Shown: positions 39,145 to 55,190 of the stretch, one piece after another
How the letters are laid out: every line of letters starts with the position of its first letter
Position numbering within the stretch: the first letter of the stretch is position 1
From: Manis javanica
Lineage: Eukaryota; Chordata; Mammalia; Pholidota; Manidae
Length of the DNA: 64,000 bases
Reading direction: 5' to 3'
NCBI RefSeq assembly: GCF_040802235.1
Contig: NC_133163.1
Coordinates: 42,986,501 to 43,050,500, forward strand
Position numbers and translations under genes: made by a program
Notes under the pieces: model-generated
Database searches by the model: none
What the model saw: only the letters and a program-made list of their open reading frames with translations
Told to the model about the DNA's origin: nothing

Positions 39145-39560
39145 CGCGCGCACACACACGCACGCGTTGCTCCCCTGGCCCGAGAGTTGGAAAGGGGGCG
39201 CTTTGGAAAACTTAAGTCGATTCTCCGGATGACCATTGGCGCCCAGACATCCCCACTACACTCTCAATTTTAAAAGATTTCTTTTTCCCATGATTTTTCC
39301 GTAAGTGAACCAAAACAGAACCCAGTCTGGGAAGCAGCCCAGTCCCTTTCGGTAAACCTCTCAAAATATACCAGGTGGCCCTGGGTCTCCAAATCCTACA
39401 GCGCACGAGTGGCCCGGCTCGGCGCGCAGGCAGGAGGGCGCGAGTTTTCGCGAAGACGCTCGCAGTCCGGGCGCCACCGGCCAGGAGGCACTCTGCCCAG
39501 CACCGCTCTACCCGCGGGAAGGGGCGCCCGGCTCGCGTCGTACTAGCCCGAAACTAGCCT
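38500..39560. promoter_or_regulatory. CpG-rich block about 7-8 kb upstream of the distal OTX2 leader
   Basis: High GC and frequent CpG, densest at 38520-38950 and 39390-39550, with no repeat other than the CA tract. It could be the promoter of a divergent or antisense non-coding transcript (human OTX2 has one upstream) or a regulatory island. Long frames on both strands are composition artefacts. Confidence 0.45.
39101..39166. repeat. (CA)20 microsatellite with flanking CG/CA alternation
   Basis: Pure CA from 39101 to 39140, then AACGCGCGCGCACACACACGCACGCG. The whole stretch alternates purine and pyrimidine, apart from one AA, and has Z-DNA potential. Confidence 0.95.
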
Positions 39561-39589
39561 TCATGATCACAGTCGGCCTTGACGTTTGC

Positions 39590-40500
39590 ACATTAAGAAA
39601 CCCAAAATGAAAGAATGGGTGATTTGGGGAAGGAGGGAGCCGGGGGAGTTTACACCATGTATTTCAGGTATGAGCGCTTTTCACTGACATTGATGCAACT
39701 GCATTAGAGTTAATGGCAGCAGCCAGCTTCTCATTATTAATTGTCTTTGTGTTTGAATAAAGTATGTAATCTTCTTCTCAACCACACCATTAAAATAAGT
39801 TGCCTTTTCAATTAAGAACTGTCTGAGCACAGCAGTCAATTTTCCTAATGAAGATGCATTATATTTTCACTTAAAAAAAACGTAATGGAAAATTCCAGGT
39901 TTTTGTTAGGCGCGACTATGGAGAAATTCAAGGGAGTGTCTCTAAAATTTATGTGGTCATGTAATGCATCAAATGCCAGGCTTTTAAATAAATTGAAATT
40001 TCTGCAGGTAGAAAAGCGCCAGTATCAAATGTGTTCAAACATGCTTCATTCAGATTTTAATAAGCAAATACGATGTGTTCATTTTTTCAAATGCACTTAA
40101 CAGATATAACGATTAAAAACAAGTCAATGACTGTCCAAAAATACATCTATGAACTTTTTGTTTAGAGATGATTTGCAGATCTTAAACTAAAGCCGTGATG
40201 TTTGTTGAAAATCACTGGTGCACCTTTAGATAATGGGCAGTCTTTGAACAAACACCTCAGCTTGATCGCTAAGAAGCAAAAATGTCTGGGCTGGCTGTGC
40301 ACTTACAATTAGTTTTGGTTTATTTGTTTGCGTCCTTGCTTTCATTTTTCTTTAAAAAAAAAAAAAGAAAATGAAACCTAGTGACTTTGGTAGAGCTGTT
40401 TAAAATTCTATGCCTTTGTGACAAGCAACTTTTCAATTATTGTAAAAACAAATTAGAATTGCAAAATCCTAATGGTGAAGTTTAAAAATTGGTCAGAAAT
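39590..40500. promoter_or_regulatory. Candidate conserved non-coding block
   Basis: Repeat-free AT-rich sequence beginning sharply after the CpG block. ATTATTAATTGTCTTTGTG at about 39733-39751 juxtaposes homeodomain and SOX-type motifs. Many further ATTA cores occur to 39860. Confidence 0.35.
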
Positions 40501-43259
40501 ATTCATTCCTGGTTATGAAAGTGGCAAGTTTGCATCGATGAGTAAAAATGAAAAGTGTGTGCTATTCATTTCCTAATCTTGGGAATTTGGGAACATATAG
40601 TGAAAAGGATCTGTCAAGATCTATGTTTCCTTTGTTAATAAAAAATTTAAGTTACTACTTTTTGCATATGAAATACTGTTTTAGAGACAAACAATTCCTC
40701 TTTTTTTTCTCTACCCATTCAATGTGACTACTCTCACAGGAGCCACATTAGAGAATAGTGTTTGAAAAAAAATTAGTCAAAATGCTTTTAAATGGAAGAA
40801 AAAAGTTCGCAACAACAGCTATACTTTTCTGTTTTTGGTAAGGCAACATCTGTTGGTTTTTTTACACACATGATCTTTTCTAGGTTTTAGGTGCTGTATC
40901 TTTTAAAAATTGAACTTTTTAAAAATCAACCAGCCCTTAAAATGATCTGCAAGAGTAGGAAATTAGATTTTCGATTAAAACCTTATCCCATCTCCAAGGA
41001 TTACTTTATATTGATTCTTAAATATGGCTACAATTGATGGGTTCTAATTAAAAATCCAAAGGAAAAGTCTATCGTGTCCATATAAAAGAAGCTTTTCATA
41101 TACGGGAAATAAAGCTTGTAAAAGGTTACAAATAAAAGATTAGAGATTTATCCAAATAGTTTAAAGCTTCACTGCGGTTTTCTTTTCTTCTTTTTTTCCT
41201 TTCTTACAAAACCATTCCCAGGTCTTTTTTCCCCCAGTTTTAAATGAAGTTTGCAAACAGGCAAGGTATTGGACTGTAATGGTTGTTTTATATCAGCTCT
41301 AAGCTCAAAGCTGCTGCCTGCAGTAGAATTGATTTCAAGGAAACTTCAGGACCAGGAGATGAAAATTATATGAACTGACAGCTACCACCCTTCATCAATC
41401 CATCCACATTCCTGTCCACACCCCCCTAACACACATCCACACCCACATTCACCCCCACACCCCTCACATGCTCTCCATCTCTCACACTCACACATGCCCT
41501 TCCTATCCCCCACCCTAACCTTGCTCTGCACACACCCTTGGTCCCCACATGCTTAGAGACAGACACGTAGCTCCCAGCTCAAACTCAGCTCATAAATGTC
41601 TCACAGCCCCACATCTCGCAGTTGTCACACAATCTTAATCCATTTCATTCCGGAACAACATAGTCCTCTTTTCCTCTTTCTTGTTTTTGGAATTTGCCTC
41701 CTACCCTTTTATCAAGACGGCACAATCCTATCTTTGAAGTCGTTTCTTTCTCCATTACCCTCTTTTCTAAGGCAATCGCAATGCAGGGAATAAGCAACCC
41801 AAATTTAATTCAGCAGTGATTTGTTGCTTTCTGTTTTCCCTCAAATTCTGCCCGCATTGCCAATCTTTAACCCTCGTTAAAAAATTAAAGTTAATCTTGT
41901 CAAAGTTTTTAATAAAGACATATCTAAAAACCTAATGAAAATTGTGGCAGTTCTAAGGCAAGATGTGGTCCCCCAGCATCCACTGAATCGCTGAAAAGAT
42001 TGGAAATTAATCTTCATATTTCTGAAGTAAATGTTAAGGGAGTCTAACTAGCTCCTTTCCCCCTGAGAGGCTGTGTTCTCACGGAATATGGGTTTTGTTC
42101 TTCTTTTCTTAATTAGCCTGGAAGAATCCTGAGATCTTTCTCCTTTCTGTTCCCACTCCTCCACTCCCCCCCACTACACACACCACCATAGTTAATAAAC
42201 TTGGAGGAAAGTTCAGAATATTTTAAACTGTCCTGGCATGTGGAGTCAAGAAAGTAAGCCCAGCTAGCACTAGACATGCAACAAGGTTTCAAAATATGAA
42301 TATCAGCCGTATTTTGGAAACTGCATGCAAACTCTGACAAATAATTTGATTGCCTGTGTTTTGATTTTAATTTAGCTTCTGAATACTTCTCATTATAGCA
42401 AGATAACTGTACTCATGGCACTTAAACCATCAGCTTGTAAATGAAAATTACTTTAAAAACATAAAGCATGCTGCCATGAATCAAATTCATAGAAAAAAAA
42501 TTTAAAGACACGACACAGAAAAAAAAAGTTAAACATGAACAGAGAAAATACAGTGAATACACAGTAAGTATTTTAGAAGTTCAAGGACTTACTGAAAGCC
42601 GAGAGTTAGACTTTCCATCCATGAGTCTTTTTCTCCCACCAAACGTCTAAGATTTTCAGTACAACAGCCCAGCCCCCTCTCCCCCCAAAGCCAGTGGCTT
42701 TTGTCCTGACCTAGAAGGGTTTGTGGGACTGTACCTGAGCCGGGCTGTCTGCAATTTCCAAATTGACAAGAAGAGACTGGAAAATAAAGAGCATGTTCTT
42801 ACAGGTGAAGAGCAATTTTGCAACTTTTCCAGGAGACAGCCAAGAGAAAGCTTGCTTGCTACCAACTGCTGCAGAGTCTGGGCAGAATTCCTCTAGAAAG
42901 AAAAAGAGTCTTTTTTTTTTTTTTTCCCTGTCTGCCTGCCTCTCTGTCTCTAGTTCTCTTTCTCTTCTCTGTTTCTCTCAGATCCAATCTTTTAAGAGCT
43001 TCAGCACATTGCTAAGCTAAAGGGAAATTCTCTTTGATAAAGCGGTGTTTCCAGCTTCTGGGTTTTAAAACCTAAATCTATATTCAAATCTGGCTGAAGG
43101 TGTGTTCTGGGATTTATGAAAGCCTCTTAAAGGGGTAAATTTACCAAACCGTGACAAAATCATCACAATCTTACTTTAGACATCTGAAGTGGATGAGAAT
43201 TTTAAAGAGACCCTTGTTTATTTAACACTGTCCATTTCCAACTCGTGGTTTATTGGTCC
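40501..43259. other. Repeat-poor non-coding sequence upstream of OTX2
   Basis: AT-rich to 41.3 kb, then a C/A-rich low-complexity patch at about 41400-41560, then mixed sequence, with a T-rich/CT-rich tract at about 42905-42990. No transposon or gene recognised. The density of unique sequence suggests regulatory content. Confidence 0.35.
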
Positions 43260-44170
43260 CGCATTTCTGCGAAGTTATTAGACTAGAGGGCAAAGGAGAA
43301 GCGGGAGCTGTGTGCTCCGAGCCGCTGGAAAGGGAATAGCCCTCCCACGCCCCACGGTGCGGAAATCTGCCCCTGGTCGAACAGAATGTGGGGATTTTCA
43401 GGGAGATGCAGCTGCCCCCGCCATCTGAAAGGACGTCGCAAACCTGTACATCATGCTTAAGGGGTTTCCCACGACCCTGGACACCACAGCAGAAAGATAT
43501 CCCAGTCCAAAATGTTTCACTTCGTGAACATCACAAGAGCGTATTCTGATATTTCTTCACCGCACCCACCCCAATATCCCCAAGACCTCCCTACAGCTCT
43601 TCCCCCCACCCCGTCAGACCCACACAGTCCATTTTTCTTCGTTTTTTGATGTTTAAAGATTACTGTGATTAAACCGGGGGAAACACTGTCTTTTCTTGGG
43701 GTAGGAAAAAGACTTTGGTTTAACGACCCGGATGGATTTGCTGCCCTTCCTTCATCGAAAGCTTCGTGACTCCGTCCAAGTGTTCTCAGCTCGTGCCGCG
43801 CGGGCCTGAGCGCCTAGGGTATTGCGCCCCCACCATCAGCCCCATGAAAGGCCACGGAGGCCGTGGCCAGGTGTTTCAGTACAGTCGGGGCGGGGTGAGA
43901 AAAGAAGGTCCGTACTCACCCTCCCCCCAAGCCTGGGCCCCCAGAAAGTCGCGACTCCTGGGAACGCGACAGCCAGCGGTCTCTTCGGACTGGAGCAGGC
44001 GCCTTGGGCCTAAGAGTTGCAGTGCAAACCGGGACCGCTCGAGGACGCGTGGGGACGCCGGGGCCCAAAGCTCTAGAGACACCTGTGAGGCTGTCTGAGG
44101 CCGCGGAGTGCCCGGCCCCTGGCCGAGCCGAATCGGAGCCCAGGCCGGCTGCTGGGCGCTTGCTGCCTCT
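43260..44170. promoter_or_regulatory. CpG-rich block upstream of OTX2
   Basis: CpG-dense sequence, strongest from about 43780 to 44170, lies about 1.6 kb upstream of the distal leader. It could be an OTX2 promoter flank or the start of a divergent antisense transcript (an OTX2 antisense lncRNA is known in human). No exon structure can be shown. Confidence 0.5.
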
Positions 44171-44174
44171 TGCG

Positions 44175-44320
44175 CACTCCCGTAATTCGTTAATTGCTGT
44201 AAATCCCAAGGACGGCCACATTTGATTACACATACAGTATAAGAACCGACAACAAAGCGACGAATTAATTACCAACTTCATTAACATAGGTCCCCAAATT
44301 AAACGCAGCGAGCTGTTTCT
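44175..44320. promoter_or_regulatory. Repeat-free element with paired SOX and homeodomain motifs
   Basis: An abrupt AT-rich island inside GC-rich sequence. It contains TTAATTG (~44190), TTGATTA (~44222), AACAAAG (SOX) at 44251-44257 and AATTAATTA at 44263-44271, then CATTAAC and AAATTAAAC. It has the look of a conserved enhancer core. Confidence 0.4.
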
Positions 44321-44481
44321 TTGGGCCCACTTGTGGTGGTGGTAGTGGTGGTTGGAGGGGGGAGGGCGTTTAGGAAGAGATTTTATTTTTCTTTTCCGGC
44401 ATTGGGAGTTGTGAGGGAAAACTGCTCTCCCGCCCCCACCCCACTCACACACCCTCAGCCGATCCACTTGTGCCCCCCCCA

Positions 44482-44520
44482 TCTCTCTCTCCCTCTCCCT
44501 CTCCCTCTCTCCTCTCTCTC

Positions 44521-44617
<97 letters not shown>

Positions 44618-44633
44618 TTTTCTCTCTCTCTCC
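44482..44633. repeat. Long (CT)n polypyrimidine tract
   Basis: About 150 bp of uninterrupted pyrimidines on the + strand (GAGA tract on the - strand), including a pure (CT)38 run at 44532-44607. It produces spurious Leu/Ser and Arg/Glu repeat frames on the two strands. Confidence 0.97.
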
Positions 44634-45389
44634 AATCTGTTTCTGCTTTTCTAAGGACTCAGATCTATTTGAAAGCAGTCGGGTTCCGTTCTCTGTGCCA
44701 GGAGAAAAAGTTGGGTTGGGGTGCCCAGATCGGGTCCCCTGGTGTCGATACTCTCCAGCCTCCGGGCTCTCAGCCCCCCTGCTCTGGCCGCGCGCACTCA
44801 GTGAGCTCCAAGCCCCGAAGCTGCAGGCATTTGTTTTCAACGGAGAAACTGATTGTTTCCAGCGCGGACCTCCGGTGTTCGCTCTCTCCCGGTATATCCT
44901 GCCGACCCCACTCTCACACTCCCAAGTTTTGACCTGGCTCCTGCTGTCTCCCTGAAATGGCCCTGCGTTAAATTCTGGGGTTCGAGTTCTTTGCAGGTTG
45001 GCTTGGGCTTCTTTAAACTAAAAACCGTGAGCAGATACTGGGAGTCCGGGTCTATGGCTCTGGAGACCGGGGATGTTTATAAAGGCGCAACGAGAGGGAG
45101 AGACGCTGTTTTTTAAGATAGTTTCTTGGACTTGTGTTGCCTACAAGCCCACACCGCACTCCCCCGGCCTCCTTTCTGGCCTCAGCATGCTCTGACACTG
45201 TTTGAGACGGCAGAGGCGTGTTTTTAAGCTTCAGTCTGACTTGCTTTCTATATCTAATCCACACACTTTTTGGGAGCATTGAATGCAATAACCCAGTTAT
45301 CCCCCACCTTCACCCTTCTCCAGCCTTTATAAATATTTTTATCTTCCCATCTTACATTGTATGGGATTCCTTTCTCCCCTTCCCTAAAA

Positions 45390-45430
45390 ATAACCAAACC
45401 AAACCAAAACAAAACAAAACAAAAAAACAG
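45390..45430. repeat. (AAACC)n/(AAAAC)n simple repeat
   Basis: Short run of AACC-AACC-AAAC units grading into AAAAC, followed by a purine-rich GGAGGAGGAGGG stretch. Confidence 0.8.
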
Positions 45431-45699
45431 GGGAGGAGGAGGGAGGAAAGGAAGAACAAGAAGGTAAGGGAGGCCTCCCTGTCTATCATTTTAATTATAC
45501 AATTAGTTCACACGCTCCAGCCCATAATGTAAATTTTAAGCAAAGCTCAGTGTCTTTCAAGAACATTCTGGTAATGTCGGAGGCCTGGATTTGTTGCCTG
45601 CTTGTCCCCCCGTGCAGCAGCGGCCTGTTTTCCTCCCCCTGTTGTGTGTTTTTATTATTTTCCCTCTGGCTTAGATGTGTCAATCATTCTCTCCCTGCC

Positions 45700-46069
45700 A
45701 TTGGTTGGAGAGTTTGCGTCAAAAAGTTGCCAGAGAGGCGCTTTCTCAGCAAATCTCCCTGAGAGCGGAACCGACCTCAGCTCCAACTCAGCCTCCACTG
45801 TTATTAAAAATAAAAATCGTTAGAGCAGCCCTCATCACATCTACTATGTATGTATCGCAGAGGGGCCCACGCGTGTTTCGAACTCGAGCTGCTTTCCTCA
45901 TTATCTATTCTTTGAATTTTTTTTTCGTTTGTGCTTTTTTTTTTAATAGAAGGGTGAAGACTGCAAGGTTTCTAACTCAATACTCTTGATTTCTTTTAGG
46001 CTAGCTGGCTATTTGGAATTTTGAAGGATAATTTGATTTTTTTTTTCTAACCTCCTTTGCTGCTGTAAG
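45700..46069 (+). promoter_or_regulatory. Candidate distal OTX2 promoter and first leader exon(s)
   Basis: The strongest splice signal in the region is TGTAAG|GTAAGT, placing an exon end at 46069. Upstream lie a reversed CCAAT box (CCATTGGTTGG, about 45698-45709) and an A/T-rich TTATTAAAAATAAAAAT stretch near 45800. Two arrangements are possible: one long leader running from about 45.77-45.83 kb to 46069, or a short internal exon starting after TTCTTTTAG (acceptor end 45999) and ending at 46069. The position, about 4.7 kb upstream of the coding ATG, fits the overall size of mammalian OTX2 as I recall it. Start site not determined. Confidence 0.45.
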
Positions 46070-46259
46070 GTAAGTGTCCGTCTGTCTTGTCTGTATCCAT
46101 ATCCTTGTGTCCCTCTGCTAGCATAGTCCCAGTACCTCCGATAGACCGACCGATGCGTCTCTGAGAACGTGGAGTTCTTCTGAAGCATGATGTATTTTTT
46201 TCCGTTATAAATTATTTGATTTGAAATAACGATCATTGCGAAGATTTTACTATCTGGAG

Positions 46260-47960
46260 ATGTGGGCGGGAATGGGAGGAAGGGAATAGCGCACTCCTGG
46301 GGCGGCCGCTTCCGCCAAACCGGGAAGCCTCGCGAGTCTAATGTGGGGTGCTCCGGAGGGGTTTTGTTTGTGGTTTCATGTCAACGCCCATTCTGGACTT
46401 CTCCCTACGATCGTGGCGTTTTGGCCCTCAGAGGTGGTTGGGGGTCCTTTGCGTTGATCCCAAAGACGTTTTCAGAGTCTGAAGCAAAAAAATGCAGATG
46501 TAGCACATGGATGGATAATACCAATAATAAAATAATAAGCTAGGCGCCTCCTAGGGCCAGCGCGCCCGAAGCCCGGCTCGCTCTCGGGTCCGCGGGTGCG
46601 AGCAGCCGTCGCTCGAGCTCCTGCCTTTGCCCCTAAATGAACGTGGGAGGAAGCGCTAGCGAATAACCGAGGAGGCGGGGAGTGTGGGTTTCTCTTCGGC
46701 TCTGGAGCTGGCCGCTTGCCGCTCGCTATTTTCGGGCCCCTCCCCAGGGCCAAGAGCAGCTCACCAAGGTTCGCTCTCCGTTCTCGACCTCTTCCAAAGG
46801 CCTCCAGCTCTCCTTTTCTTTTTAACCAACACCCCCCACCCCCACCCCCAAAAAAGGAAAACATGGGAGTGCAATACCTCCATAACCACCCCCACCCCTG
46901 CCGGTTGCTGTGGTCCCAGACCCAGATCCAGGACGAGCGTGCATAAAAGAGTCGTTCTGGAACGTGACTTTGCCGGGGATGGCTCCAGGCCCGCCTCGCA
47001 GCCCTCGGCGCACACCTGGGACGGGCAGAAGGGGCGGTCAGCGGCCCCCGCTCCTCCCGAGGCCGCCGCGGGGCCAGGGACAGGAATCTTTCCGTTGGGG
47101 AAGGTGGCCCCGTGTCTGCTCTTGGACAGGGGTAGGAGCGGGCCTGTCAGCGCGCTCGCGCACTCTCCTCCCAGGCTCCAGGACAACCCCGTGGGCCGCG
47201 GCCTGGCGGGGTTCGGGGGTGCTATTTGAGGTCCAGCCTCAGCTCTCGGTCTTCCAAGGGAGAACCATCAGGTCTCTGCCAGTACCCGGCCTCAGCGACG
47301 GGTCCGCCGCAAACTCCAAATAAATCTTCGTGCTGATGCGTTCAAGTGACCCTTGAAATTACAGTCTGATTTTAGGACACATTTTTTTAAAACCCATGTC
47401 GCCCGTCAGAATTCCGCGGAGTTGGCTTTATCCTCCTTTACAGACAGAAGTGAGAGAGGTTCAGGGACAGAAGGCCGAGGCGCACTGACCCCAGAGTGGT
47501 GGATTACTTGGGGAGAAACGAGGAAGTCACTCCCTGAAATTCTAATTCTCCCTTCTCTGCCAGAGCTTTGGGGTCGGGATTTCTCCCGCTCACCTCGGGA
47601 CTTTTTCCAGTCACCAAAAGTTATTAGCACACGAGACGAGTTGCAAAGGAAACTCCTCCCCTCAAAGGAAGGTGGACACCCAGACCTCCTCACAGAGCGT
47701 GCAGCGGGGCTTTCTCCTCACCATAATTAATAGTCAAGGCCAACCCTTTTGGCACGTATCTTCCTCCCTCCCTCGCGGGTGGCAGCGTTGTTTGATTCCC
47801 TGAGGCCAGAAACTTTCACTCGAGTTCGCCGGAGAGTGGCCCGCGCCGGCTGCTTTCCGCGGCGCCTTCATATCTCCGTTTTCTTTCTCTCCTCTTCCTC
47901 TTGGCTGTCTGTGCTCCGAGCCGCAGGCCAGTCCCCAGTCCGTATAGTTTTGTTTCCTTT
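46260..47960. promoter_or_regulatory. CpG-island region of the OTX2 promoter
   Basis: GC-rich sequence with frequent CpG, densest at 46540-47300 and 47760-47900. Overlapping long open frames here are a by-product of GC content. No exon was recognised. Confidence 0.6.
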
Positions 47961-47964
47961 CCAT

Positions 47965-48130
47965 CATGCAGAAAATTAATCAGCCAGGACGAGAAGCAGA
48001 GCCTAGCACGGTGGCCTGTAATTAAGGGACGTGTGCCCCTCGGATTATCTTGTTAGTTTATCAGGAAAACATTTATTATAATTAATTCTCGGACGAGGTA
48101 ATTATTATTGAGCGAGGACACAGCAACTGG
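47965..48130. promoter_or_regulatory. Homeodomain-site cluster just upstream of the TATA leader exon
   Basis: Five ATTA-core sites lie in about 130 bp: ATTAAT at 47975, TAATTA at 48019-48024, GGATTA (the OTX/bicoid K50 site on the opposite strand) at 48042-48047, TAATTAATT at 48079-48087 and TAATTA at 48099-48104. The block is AT-rich between two GC-rich stretches and repeat-free. It is a candidate auto- or cross-regulatory element for OTX2. Confidence 0.45.
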
Positions 48131-48211
48131 TAGATGGGCTCCTTGGAAGGAAAAGGGAGGGGGGTGGAGGGAAAGGGGAGGGAGCGACAGATTGCACGAA
48201 TTGACCGTTGG

Positions 48212-48361
48212 ATATAAGGCGGCGCGGCCTGCGGTGGGCAGTGGAGCCGATCTCGACCCGGGGCTGCAGGCCAGGCACGCCGGACCGAGTCACTCGCGCC
48301 CGGAGGTGCGGGCGCCGACGCTGCGGGGACTCGCCGCGCGACCGCCGCCCGCTCCTCCTAG
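48212..48361 (+). promoter_or_regulatory. Candidate TATA promoter and non-coding leader exon of OTX2
   Basis: ATATAAGG at 48212-48219 sits at the edge of a GC-rich block. A start about 25-30 nt downstream (~48240) would give a leader of about 120 nt. It is very CpG-rich, contains no ATG, and ends at a good donor context CTAG|GTAGGA (exon end 48361). It would splice to the acceptor at 50637/50638. OTX2 is known in mammals to use several alternative leader exons. The exact start site is an inference. Confidence 0.55.
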
Positions 48362-54487
<6,126 letters not shown>

Positions 54488-54784
54488 AGACCTGTAGAAC
54501 CTCTTTTTGTGGGTGATTTTTAAATATTCTGGGCTGGACATTCCAGTTTTAGCCAGGCATTGGTTAAAAGAGTTAGATGGGATGATGCTCAGACTCATCT
54601 TCTGATCAATGTTCTGGGAGGCATAGAAGGAAAAATGAAGGGCCTTAGAGGGGCCTACCAACCAGCAACTTGAAGTGGACAAACCAATTTACTTAAGATC
54701 CTGTAATAGTTTTAGATCATTGGTTTTCCTGATTTGAAAAGTGATCAAAAGCATTCTAGCCATGTGCAACCAAACACCACCAAA

Positions 54785-54790
54785 AATAAA
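54785..54790 (+). terminator. Candidate proximal poly(A) signal AATAAA of OTX2
   Basis: Canonical hexamer about 300 nt after the stop codon, followed within about 10 nt by a TTGTGAGGG GU-rich stretch. Functional use is inferred. Confidence 0.4.
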
Positions 54791-55162
54791 ACTAAATTGT
54801 GAGGGAAAGGAGGGAAGGACATAGCCTCCTTAAGCAGAGGTGATTCAGTGTTTTAGCCAATCCTTGGTTGAATCTTAGGAATGGACAGTATCTCAAGCTC
54901 ACTCACGTTTCATGACCAACTGGTAGTTGGCACTGAAAAACTTTTCAGGGCTGTGTGAATTGTGCGACTGATTGTCCTAGATGCACTACTTTATTTAAAA
55001 AATAATGTTCATAAGGAGTCAATATGTAGTTTAAGAGACAATCAGTGTGTGTCTTATATAAATGGTACATCTGTGGTTTTTAATCTGTGCTAGACTTCAA
55101 AACTGTGATCTCCTGTTATTGTATGCAACCTTGAACTCCACCTCTGCAGGGGTTCTTCTGTG

Positions 55163-55168
55163 ATTAAA
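55163..55168 (+). terminator. Candidate distal poly(A) signal ATTAAA of OTX2
   Basis: The commonest variant hexamer, about 675 nt after the stop codon, preceded by a TTCTTCTGTG stretch. Functional use is inferred. Confidence 0.4.
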
Positions 55169-55190
55169 TAGGTTATAATTATAAGCAAAA

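Larger units (their letters stand above)
54488..55190 (+). other. OTX2: OTX2 3' untranslated region (end estimated)
   Basis: Sequence immediately after the stop codon is repeat-free and T-rich. Two poly(A) signals are visible: AATAAA at 54785-54790 and ATTAAA at 55163-55168. The UTR would be about 0.3 kb or about 0.7 kb depending on which is used. Unique, ordered-looking sequence continues to about 55650, so a longer form is possible. The 3' end cannot be fixed without transcript data. Confidence 0.6.

Noticed and set aside
43916-44635. 239-codon open frame on the - strand with a long Arg-Glu repeat
   Set aside because: The repeat is only the translation of the CT microsatellite, and the remainder runs through CpG-rich and enhancer-like DNA. 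No domain is seen.
44321-44932. 203-codon + strand frame (and the overlapping 44470-44955 frame) rich in Leu-Ser
   Set aside because: Same microsatellite read on the other strand. Mutually overlapping frames argue against coding.
46684-47229. 181-codon + strand frame in the OTX2 promoter CpG island
   Set aside because: No domain, overlaps other long frames on both strands, and lies in non-coding promoter sequence.
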